In this document: positions 1-5,135 of the stretch, piece after piece
How the letters are laid out: each line of letters begins with the position of its first letter
Numbering within the stretch: the stretch's first letter is position 1
Assembly (NCBI GenBank): GCA_013139395.1
Contig: WTAX01000053.1
Location: 1 to 5,379 of the forward strand
Origin: Gammaproteobacteria bacterium
GTDB taxonomy: Bacteria > Pseudomonadota > Gammaproteobacteria > GRL18
Direction: 5' to 3'
Length of the DNA stretch: 5,379 nucleotides
Translations under genes and position numbers: made by a program
Notes under the pieces: generated by a model
The model's database searches: none
What the model was told of the DNA's origin: nothing
What the model saw: only the letters and a program-made list of their open reading frames with translations

Positions 1-576
1 TTAATGATAATTATTTGCTTGAGAAGTATTGTCATTGCTGTTTGTTTCAGCATTGACGTGATCGTCATCTGAAACTAAGGATGCTATTTTTTGGATGGTT
101 TGATTAAGCCACCTGGGCCAGTTATCAAAGTCGATACCGTCAATTGAATTTTTAATATACAGGCCAAGTTCAGTATCACCTTCTATCATCAGGCGGCGCT
201 GAAAAAATAAAGTGTCTGGATCTTCGCTGCGACTGGCAAGTAGAATAAATTCTTTTGAATCACCACTAAAAGACACATCAGCCTGTGAGACCTGATTAGA
301 TAAAATTAATTTATTTTCTGCAAAGCTTAGAAAAAAAACAAGCCCCATATCATTAATGCTGATTTGTAACCACTTATCCTGTAAAAAATCAAAATCACCC
401 ATTTCAATTTGTTCTGCCATCAGATGTTGTAAGACTTTTTCACCTATTTTTTTTTGTAAAATAAAAGGGGGTTCAGGCAAACGCTTAATGATACCGGGTA
501 ATGTTGTCGTCAGCTTCCTGGCTATTTTAGTTGCTACAACAGTCGGAGAGGGTGGTTTTGGAAATGAGGTTTTCAT
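1..576 (-). CDS. ubiT: UbiT, SCP2-domain accessory factor of O2-independent ubiquinone synthesis
   Basis: The product is a 191-residue cytoplasmic or peripheral membrane protein of the SCP2 lipid-binding family (formerly YhbT). In E. coli it is required for anaerobic ubiquinone synthesis and is thought to hold the hydrophobic intermediates; UbiJ is its aerobic paralogue. The SCP2 fold covers roughly residues 45-155. The family hallmark DPDTLFFQRRL (about 119-129), followed by IEGDTELGLY (about 131-140), matches E. coli UbiT nearly residue for residue. The C-terminal 30 residues are polar and rich in Asn, Asp and Ser, as is common for this tail. An in-frame ATG at 636 would add 20 hydrophobic residues. 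I prefer 576 because GACGGG lies 4 bases upstream, homologues start near here, and the 636 codon overlaps the Fnr box. The TAA stop falls on the first three bases of the window, so the gene is complete. It is divergent from ubiUV, as in E. coli. Confidence 0.93.
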   Translation of the reverse strand: MKTSFPKPPSPTVVATKIARKLTTTLPGIIKRLPEPPFILQKKIGEKVLQHLMAEQIEMGDFDFLQDKWLQISINDMGLVFFLSFAENKLILSNQVSQADVSFSGDSKEFILLASRSEDPDTLFFQRRLMIEGDTELGLYIKNSIDGIDFDNWPRWLNQTIQKIASLVSDDDHVNAETNSNDNTSQANNYH

Positions 577-604
577 AATGCCCGTCAAATAGAGTGAATA
601 ACAT

Positions 605-610
605 ATAATA
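605..610 (-). promoter_or_regulatory. Possible -10 element of ubiT
   Basis: On the minus strand TATTAT matches five of six bases of the sigma-70 -10 consensus. It would start transcription near 598, about 22 bases before the ubiT ATG at 576. The Fnr box centre would then lie near -44.5, slightly off the ideal -41.5. No clear -35 element is visible, and the AT-rich setting makes chance matches likely. Confidence 0.3.
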
Positions 611-635
611 GTGCTATAAATCGATAAGATATTCA

Positions 636-649
636 TTGATCATCGTCAA
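636..649. promoter_or_regulatory. Fnr/Anr-type operator between ubiT and ubiU
   Basis: The sequence TTGATCATCGTCAA matches the Fnr consensus TTGAT-N4-ATCAA at nine of ten specified bases, with G instead of A opening the second half-site. It is centred at 642.5 in the 162-bp gap between the divergent ubiT and ubiU genes. Fnr-type proteins bind such sites when oxygen is low, which fits genes needed for ubiquinone synthesis without O2; in E. coli ubiUV is reported to be Fnr-activated. A CRP-family paralogue with similar specificity could also use the site. Confidence 0.75.
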
Positions 650-668
650 TTCTATTTAAACTTTGAAA

Positions 669-677
669 TGATAGCAT
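669..677 (+). promoter_or_regulatory. Extended -10 of the ubiUV promoter
   Basis: TGATAGCAT is an extended -10 (TGn plus TAGCAT, four of six bases matching TATAAT). It predicts a start near 684, with a leader of about 55 bases before ubiU. That start puts the Fnr box centre at -41.5, the standard class II activator position, where the activator stands in for a -35 element. The exact spacing is the main support, since the hexamer itself is mediocre. Confidence 0.55.
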
Positions 678-738
678 GGCACGTTCGTTAGCGTTTAAAA
701 ATTTTTATAAGTAAAATATTCAGCCAATATTAAAAACT

Positions 739-1737
739 ATGATAGAACTTGTTTGTCCTGCGGGAAATTTTCCAGCATTAAAAGAAGCCGTTAATAATGG
801 TGCAAATGCCGTTTATATTGGTTTTAAAGATGATACCAATGCACGTCATTTTGCAGGCTTGAATTTTAATGAAAAAAATCTGCCCAAAGCGATTGAATAT
901 GCGCATCAACGGGGTACAAAAGTCTTTGTTGCTATCAATACTTATCCGCAGCCTGATGGCTGGTCACGCTGGCAACGGGCTGTTGATACGGCAGCAGATT
1001 TGGGCGTAGACGCACTAATTATCGCTGATATAGGGATCCTTGACTATGCCGCTAATAAACACCCGCAGATGAATCGACATTTATCCGTGCAGGGATCAGC
1101 GACCAGTTATGAATCATTAAAATATTATCAACAAAATTTTGGCATCAAAAGAGCTGTTTTACCGCGTGTATTGTCTGTTTCACAAGTGGCTCATCTGGCG
1201 ACACAATCACCCGTTGAGCTGGAAGTCTTTGGTTTTGGCAGTCTCTGTATTATGGCAGAAGGGCGTTGCCATCTGTCCTCTTATGTGACGGGTGAATCCC
1301 CAAATACCTGTGGTGCCTGCTCACCAGCTAAATCAGTTCGTTGGGAAAAAACACCTCAGGGACTGGAATCACGCTTAAATGGTGTGCTCATTGATCGTTA
1401 TGATGATAATGAAAATGCGGGCTATCCAACGCTTTGCAAAGGTCGTTTTACTGTTGGTAAAAATACCTTCCATGTGCTTGAAGAACCAACCAGTTTAAAT
1501 ACCATCGAAATTTTACCTGAACTGGATAAAATTGGTATTAAGGCCATTAAAATTGAAGGTCGTCAACGCAGTCCTGCCTATACACAGCAAGTGACTCAAG
1601 TCTGGCGTCAGGCAATTGATCACTACTATGCTGATCCTGATAATTATAAGCCTCAGCCACAGTGGTCGGCAGCTTTAAATAAAGTGTCTGAAGGTTCACA
1701 AACCACACTGGGTGCCTATAGTCGTCCATGGCAATAA
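739..1737 (+). CDS. ubiU: UbiU, U32-family Fe-S subunit of the anaerobic ubiquinone hydroxylase
   Basis: This 332-residue protein (formerly YhbU) belongs to the peptidase U32 family but acts in biosynthesis. With UbiV it forms a heterodimer needed for the O2-independent ring hydroxylations of ubiquinone synthesis, with prephenate reported as the hydroxyl donor. It aligns with E. coli UbiU (about 331 residues) along its whole length, from the N-terminal CPAGN and DDTNARHFAGLNF segments to the C-terminal SEGSQTTLGAY. The four 4Fe-4S ligands are present: Cys170 and Cys177 (SLCIMAEGRC), Cys194 (GACSPA) and Cys233 (PTLCKGR), each one residue on from E. coli numbering. An additional Cys191 lies three residues before Cys194, where E. 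coli has another residue. The ATG at 739 matches the family N-terminus, but no good Shine-Dalgarno sequence precedes it. ubiV follows after 33 bases on the same strand, so the two are probably co-transcribed. Confidence 0.96.
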   Translation: MIELVCPAGNFPALKEAVNNGANAVYIGFKDDTNARHFAGLNFNEKNLPKAIEYAHQRGTKVFVAINTYPQPDGWSRWQRAVDTAADLGVDALIIADIGILDYAANKHPQMNRHLSVQGSATSYESLKYYQQNFGIKRAVLPRVLSVSQVAHLATQSPVELEVFGFGSLCIMAEGRCHLSSYVTGESPNTCGACSPAKSVRWEKTPQGLESRLNGVLIDRYDDNENAGYPTLCKGRFTVGKNTFHVLEEPTSLNTIEILPELDKIGIKAIKIEGRQRSPAYTQQVTQVWRQAIDHYYADPDNYKPQPQWSAALNKVSEGSQTTLGAYSRPWQ

Positions 1738-1770
1738 ATTGATGGCATTTTTTTTATTCCCGGAGATCTT

Positions 1771-2658
1771 ATGAAACTATCACTTGGCCCATTACTTTAT
1801 TTCTGGTCAATGGATGATATTGAAACTTTTTATCAGAGCATGATTGAAGCCCCTGTAGATATTATCTATCTGGGTGAAACAGTGTGTTCCAAACGTCGTT
1901 CATTAGGCTTCGAGCAGTGGCTGGAGTTGGCCAAGACTCTGGCAGGTAAAAAGAAAGAAGTCGTTTTATCAACATTGTCTCTTATCGAAGCAGAATCCGA
2001 ATTAAAAACACTCAGACGTTATTGTGATAATGGTGATTTTATAGTAGAAGCTAATGATATGGCGGCTGTGCAATTATTATCAGAAAATAAAATTCCCTTT
2101 ACCACAGGGCCAACTATCAACGTTTACAATGCTCAGACTTTAGCCATTATGCATAAGCAGGGCTTACAACGCTGGGTCATGCCTGTTGAGTTATCAAAAC
2201 AGACACTCATGGGGATTTTATCTGATCTGGATGACATGGGGATCAAAGATAAGATAGAAACAGAAGTGTTCAGCTATGGCCATATGCCGCTGGCACTTTC
2301 TGCCCGTTGTTTTACTGCGCGCGCGCATAATCTTCCTAAAGATCAATGTGATCTGAAATGTATTGATTATCCTGATGGCCTACAGGTAAAAAGTCAGGAA
2401 GATCAAAGTTTATTTACACTTAATGGTATCCAGACATTGTCGGGCTTACGCTATGATCTCTATAATGAATTAGATGAGATGCAGGCAATAGGTGTTGATA
2501 TTGTTCGTATCAGTCCTCGTTCAAAGCAAACATTGGAGCTGGTTAACGCTTATTATAAAAAGATACAGAATATAGAGGATACGCAACCTTATACCATTAA
2601 AGATAACTGCAATGGTTATTGGCATGGTGAACCAGGAATGCTGCAAAATTCACTCTAA
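1771..2658 (+). CDS. ubiV: UbiV, U32-family Fe-S partner of UbiU
   Basis: This 295-residue protein (formerly YhbV) is the second U32-family subunit of the anaerobic ubiquinone hydroxylation complex and carries its own 4Fe-4S cluster. The cluster cysteines sit at Cys39 (ETVCSKRR), Cys180 (SARCFTAR), Cys193 and Cys197 (CDLKC), the same numbering as in E. coli UbiV (about 292 residues). Other family segments are MKLSLGPLLYFW at the start, the YLGETVCSKR strand and the FSYGHMPLA stretch before Cys180. The ATG at 1771 has a good ribosome site, GGAG at 1762-1765 with a 5-base spacer, much stronger than that of ubiU. It is the last gene of the short plus-strand operon. The minus-strand antitoxin gene ends 38 bases beyond its stop, so the two converge, and I see no convincing terminator between them. 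Confidence 0.96.
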   Translation: MKLSLGPLLYFWSMDDIETFYQSMIEAPVDIIYLGETVCSKRRSLGFEQWLELAKTLAGKKKEVVLSTLSLIEAESELKTLRRYCDNGDFIVEANDMAAVQLLSENKIPFTTGPTINVYNAQTLAIMHKQGLQRWVMPVELSKQTLMGILSDLDDMGIKDKIETEVFSYGHMPLALSARCFTARAHNLPKDQCDLKCIDYPDGLQVKSQEDQSLFTLNGIQTLSGLRYDLYNELDEMQAIGVDIVRISPRSKQTLELVNAYYKKIQNIEDTQPYTIKDNCNGYWHGEPGMLQNSL

Positions 2659-2696
2659 ATGACTCTCGGACAGGCTCCTAGTAAAGAGCGCAGGTT

Positions 2697-2867
2697 TTAT
2701 TTTGCCTTTGTTTCGTCCTGGCTTTTATGTGAAAGTGACTTTTTTAGTGGCGTGATTATGGCAAAATCCTGACCTGCTCGGGTAATAATAATTTCTTTAC
2801 CATTAGCAATTTGAATCATTATTTTTGAAAAGTTCAGTTTCGCTTCGTGAGAATCAAATTTAAGCAT
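2697..2867 (-). CDS. Orphan Phd/YefM-family antitoxin-like protein
   Basis: This short gene encodes 56 residues. The core HEAKLNFSKIM followed by ANGKEIIITRAG and AIITPL follows the Phd/YefM pattern (HEAK..LS.LL....G.EIIITR.G.PVA.L.P). In that family this N-terminal region forms the dimeric DNA-binding fold. Typical members have 75-90 residues, the extra part being the toxin-neutralising tail. Here only about 14 polar residues (from KKSLSHKS) follow the core, so that tail is short or missing. No VapC, Doc or RelE-like toxin follows: downstream on this strand lies the antisense of ubiV. The ATG is preceded in frame by TAA six bases upstream, which fixes the start; AGGGA at 2878-2882 is a possible ribosome site with a long 10-base spacer. 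It could be a solitary antitoxin, a regulator, or the remnant of a toxin-antitoxin pair. Confidence 0.75.
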   Translation of the reverse strand: MLKFDSHEAKLNFSKIMIQIANGKEIIITRAGQDFAIITPLKKSLSHKSQDETKAK

Positions 2868-2887
2868 AATTTAACATTCCCTGTTAA

Positions 2888-2895
2888 TATTTATT
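2888..2895. repeat. Left 8-bp target-site duplication
   Basis: TATTTATT directly abuts the left end of the inverted-repeat element and is repeated exactly at its right end (3045-3052). An 8-bp duplication fits IS66-type transposition. The A/T-only content weakens the evidence, but the position exactly at both element ends supports it. Confidence 0.65.
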
Positions 2896-3044
2896 GTAAC
2901 TATTCAGCGTGTATTCCTAGATAACGCTTGTTAAGCCCATGGTCACTTATTTTTCTAACTTTGAGAACTCGCTGCGCTCAAACAATCAAAGTCAGAAAAA
3001 TAAGCAACCACAGGCTTTTTGTAAATAATACGCTGAATAGTTAC
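2896..3044. mobile_element. 149-bp MITE-like element, probable IS66-type ends
   Basis: The element begins with GTAACTATTCAGCGT (2896-2910) and ends with its exact reverse complement (3030-3044). Further pairing arms lie inside: AAGCC (2933-2937) with GGCTT (3013-3017), TGGT (2940-2943) with ACCA (3007-3010), and a 19-bp arm 2946-2964 with 2986-3004 that has a single A-C mismatch. An alternative tip pairs TTTGAG with CTCAAA (2961-2966 and 2978-2983). The whole element could fold into one long imperfect hairpin. It encodes no protein. Ends starting GTAA and 8-bp target duplications are typical of the IS66 family, so an IS66-like transposase may have moved it in trans; this assignment is inference. 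It sits 28 bp upstream of the antitoxin gene start and 117 bp downstream of the inaA stop. Confidence 0.75.
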
Positions 3045-3052
3045 TATTTATT
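3045..3052. repeat. Right 8-bp target-site duplication
   Basis: TATTTATT immediately follows the right inverted repeat and is identical to 2888-2895. The pair marks the probable insertion site of the 149-bp element. Confidence 0.65.
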
Positions 3053-3161
3053 TGGATAATTAATTATATCGGTGATTTACCAGCAAAAATGTGTGCCAGT
3101 ACCACTTTTTGTAAAAAATACAGGTAGGTTTATGGAATGTTTTGGGGCTGAACAGGTCTTG
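3053..3161. other. Non-coding spacer downstream of inaA
   Basis: This stretch runs from the right end of the element to the inaA stop. I see no reading frame longer than about a dozen codons, no RNA-gene signature and no clear intrinsic terminator for the lpxL-inaA transcript, only short A and T runs without a stable GC stem. It may be the rest of the original intergenic region. Confidence 0.5.
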
Positions 3162-3935
3162 TTATTTGTTTTGAGCGTCTAAATAGTGACTTAATTTTTG
3201 AGCTAAAGTGCTCGCCTCTAAATTGCTATTACCCGCCTGATAATAACCGAAGAGTAGAGTTTTCATATCGTTATAGGTCATGGGAGCACTGCGCCGAATA
3301 ATTTGTGACAACTCTTTATGTCGTATCTGAGAGTAAAATGGCAGCCACTTAAGTTTTTCGAGATCAATGAATCTTATATCAATAGTTTTCTCATCATTTT
3401 TTACAAACAGGTGTTTTGGATAAAGGCAATTATGACGAAAATGTGCATCATGCATTTTTCGTATGACCTGCCCGGCTAAGGTCATAATTGCCTGACGTTG
3501 AGGATGATCTCTATTGATATCATTTGTGCAAAATTCTTCTAAGCTTTGGTAGCCTTCAAGAGACAGGGTTATCAAAATAGCCTGAGCATTTTTATCGATA
3601 TTACGTTCAGCATAATACAATGTGGTTAAGCAGGGAACTTGCTTGTCATTAAGATTTTTGATGTTAATAAATTCACGTCGGAAAGTGGGTATACCTTTAA
3701 CAGGATGCATCAATGTTTTGCAGTTATGATTTTCCTGACGTTTGATAAAGACCCAGACTGTTTCTCCTTTTTTATTTACCAGAGCATATTTAACCACTCC
3801 ACTCCAACCATTTCTGCGATAATTAGGTTCTTCAAACCAGGGTGTTTTCAATGTCCAGAGTTGTTCAAATGTTGCCAGATTATTATGCTCAAGAAGCTGC
3901 TTAATCTCGCTAGAGTTAAAATAGGCTTCTTTCAT
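3162..3935 (-). CDS. inaA: InaA-type lipopolysaccharide kinase-fold protein
   Basis: The 257-residue product belongs to the Kdo/WaaP kinase-fold family and to its InaA branch. The N-terminal EEPNYRRNGWSGV (35-47) is almost identical to E. coli InaA. Kinase-like landmarks are Lys65 (VFIKR), Glu88 (FRREF), the catalytic-loop equivalent HNCLYPKHLFV (168-178) and the metal-site-like Asp191 (FIDLEKLK). At the position of the WaaP catalytic Asp (HRDCYICHF) this protein has Cys170; E. coli InaA (HGCCYVRH) also has Cys there, so this marks the clade and is not a local defect. The substrate is unknown; its neighbours suggest an envelope or LPS role. It is cytoplasmic, with no signal peptide. Its ATG overlaps the lpxL stop (TAATG), so translation is probably coupled. 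It is longer than E. coli InaA (about 216 residues). Homology is confident; activity is not. Confidence 0.85.
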   Translation of the reverse strand: MKEAYFNSSEIKQLLEHNNLATFEQLWTLKTPWFEEPNYRRNGWSGVVKYALVNKKGETVWVFIKRQENHNCKTLMHPVKGIPTFRREFINIKNLNDKQVPCLTTLYYAERNIDKNAQAILITLSLEGYQSLEEFCTNDINRDHPQRQAIMTLAGQVIRKMHDAHFRHNCLYPKHLFVKNDEKTIDIRFIDLEKLKWLPFYSQIRHKELSQIIRRSAPMTYNDMKTLLFGYYQAGNSNLEASTLAQKLSHYLDAQNK

Positions 3936-4912
3936 TATTTTTTTAATCTTCTTGGCTTTTTACGGTAGAGTTTAGGCATCCCTTCGGGGCGAGTTTTAAA
4001 ACGACGATGAATCCACAGGTATTGTTCCGGTGCTTTACGGACTTGTGCTTCAATAATCTGATTAGTTCGTATAACATCCTGTTCCAAATCATCGCCAGGG
4101 AAGTTCTCTATTGGAGGCAATATAGTAATTTGATAACCCTGGGCATTGTCCAGACGTTTTGAAATAAAGGGCAGTACTGGTGCTTTAGATATTTTTGCTA
4201 TTCGTGAAGATGCTGTTTGAGTGGCGGCTATCTGACCAAAAAAAGGCACAAAGAGTGAATTTTTTGCGCCACTATCTTGATCGGTGGCAAACCACACGAC
4301 TTTATTACTTTTCAGTGTTTTGATCACAGAGCGAATATTATGACGAGATATCGTGGGATCAAATTTTCTTTTTCTGGCAGCTATCATCACTTGATTAAAT
4401 AAAGGATTGCGTAAATCCTGATAAGTGACAGCCGTTTTTTGTACCAAAGAAAGTAATAAACCACTGATTTCTAATGTGGTGTAATGGGCACCTAATAAAA
4501 TAGCACCATGCCCTTTTTCTAGTTCGGTCTGTAAATATTCCAGGCCGTCAATATGAAGTAATTTTGATAATTGTTTGTCACTACCCCACCAGCTTAATGC
4601 CGTTTCTGAAACAGCAATTCCTACTGAATGAAAATGATCACGTACCAGTTTTTTTTGTTCTTCAGACGATAATTCAGGGAAGCATAAGGCGATATTGGTT
4701 TGTGCAATTTCACGTCGATAGTGAGCAATGCGATAGAATAAATGACCAATTATTTTACCGATAAATAATTGTACCTGAAATGGCAAGGCAGCCAGAATAC
4801 GCATACCGGCCAAACCCAGCCATGAAGGCCAGAATCTGGGTGCAAGATAGTCTTGCCAGGGGAAGGTTTGTTTGCTCACTATTTTTCTCAATGCTCTTAA
4901 TTGATGGCACAT
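3935..4912 (-). CDS. lpxL: Lipid A late acyltransferase, LpxL/HtrB family
   Basis: This 325-residue inner-membrane enzyme of the LpxL/LpxM (HtrB/MsbB) family transfers a fatty acyl chain from acyl-ACP to a hydroxyl of a lipid A acyl chain, completing Kdo2-lipid A. The catalytic HX4E motif is His143-Glu148 (HYTTLE). Other family blocks are TNIALCFPEL (72-81), the DQDSGAKNSLFVPFFG region and the C-terminal EQYLWIHRRFKTRPEG, which is close to E. coli LpxL. One hydrophobic segment near residues 32-60 is the expected membrane anchor, preceded by the PRFWPSWLG motif. LpxL fits better than LpxM, but acyl chain and position cannot be read from sequence. The ATG at 4912 has no strong ribosome site; a GTG at 4879 (preceded by GAGA) would give 314 residues and is a real alternative. 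inaA overlaps its stop by one base, and hldE is divergent upstream. Confidence 0.92.
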   Translation of the reverse strand: MCHQLRALRKIVSKQTFPWQDYLAPRFWPSWLGLAGMRILAALPFQVQLFIGKIIGHLFYRIAHYRREIAQTNIALCFPELSSEEQKKLVRDHFHSVGIAVSETALSWWGSDKQLSKLLHIDGLEYLQTELEKGHGAILLGAHYTTLEISGLLLSLVQKTAVTYQDLRNPLFNQVMIAARKRKFDPTISRHNIRSVIKTLKSNKVVWFATDQDSGAKNSLFVPFFGQIAATQTASSRIAKISKAPVLPFISKRLDNAQGYQITILPPIENFPGDDLEQDVIRTNQIIEAQVRKAPEQYLWIHRRFKTRPEGMPKLYRKKPRRLKK

Positions 4913-4964
4913 TTTACTGGTTACTTACAATTTAAGCATTAATTTTTATACATTTCATTTTTAT

Positions 4965-4994
4965 ATTATATGTTTTAGCTTTTCATCGTCTCGA
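4965..4994 (-). promoter_or_regulatory. Sigma-70 promoter for lpxL-inaA
   Basis: On the minus strand a perfect -10 TATAAT (4970 to 4965) is preceded by TCGAGA (4994 to 4989), four of six bases matching TTGACA, with an 18-bp spacer. Transcription would start near 4958, giving a leader of about 46 bases before the lpxL ATG at 4912. The AT-rich region leaves room for other promoters. Confidence 0.45.
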
Positions 4995-5040
4995 TTTGTT
5001 TCATTTATTAAGAATATGGTCAATTTCATTAACGGTAATA

Positions 5041-5049
5041 TGCTATCAT
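5041..5049 (+). promoter_or_regulatory. Probable extended -10 of hldE
   Basis: TGCTATCAT consists of TGn plus TATCAT, five of six bases matching the -10 consensus. Transcription would start near 5056, about 80 bases before the hldE ATG. There is no good -35 element at the proper distance, which extended -10 promoters tolerate. It lies within the left arm of the palindrome 5042-5065. Confidence 0.45.
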
Positions 5050-5065
5050 TATGAACAATGATAGC
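5042..5065. repeat. 9-6-9 palindrome in the lpxL-hldE intergenic region
   Basis: GCTATCATT and AATGATAGC form a perfect 9-bp inverted repeat around a 6-base centre (ATGAAC). No T-run follows directly and it lies at the predicted hldE start, so it is more likely a dimeric regulator site than a terminator. Because of the symmetry, TATCAT also reads on the minus strand, so it could be part of overlapping divergent promoters. No regulator can be named. Confidence 0.5.
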
Positions 5066-5135
5066 CCGTTAAATGGGTATTTTTAACAGAACAAATAATA
5101 GTTTTAAAAGACTATAGACAGGTAAAAGACCCGTA

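Noticed and set aside
356..592. Plus-strand open frame of 78 codons
   Set aside because: It lies wholly opposite ubiT, is Cys- and Ser-rich without family resemblance, and has no ribosome site; it is a shadow frame.
1547..1729. Minus-strand open frame of 60 codons
   Set aside because: It is entirely antisense to the conserved 3' part of ubiU and resembles no known family.
2316..2327. Alternating TGCGCGCGCGCA tract, possible Z-DNA former
   Set aside because: It lies within ubiV and is explained by Ala-Arg-Ala codons just after the conserved Cys180; no sign of a separate function.
2674..2702. Possible intrinsic terminator after ubiV (GCTC ... GAGC followed by TTTTATTTT)
   Set aside because: The stem has only 4 bp with an 8-base loop and the T-run starts 5 bases later; too weak to call.
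2896..3044. Inverted repeat considered as a CRISPR unit or a REP/ERIC sequence
   Set aside because: There is a single palindrome with terminal repeats and target duplications, no repeat-spacer array, and no ERIC or REP core that I recognise.
3639..3968. Plus-strand open frame of 109 codons
   Set aside because: It is antisense to inaA and the end of lpxL, both clear genes, with a low-complexity Phe/Ile/Cys-rich product.
4564..4764. Plus-strand open frame of 66 codons
   Set aside because: It is antisense to the conserved N-terminal half of lpxL, with no recognisable motif.
5065..5085. CCC-GTTAAAT-GGG followed by TATTTTT as a terminator or attenuator before hldE
   Set aside because: A 3-bp stem is not enough for a terminator, and the tract is common in AT-rich DNA.
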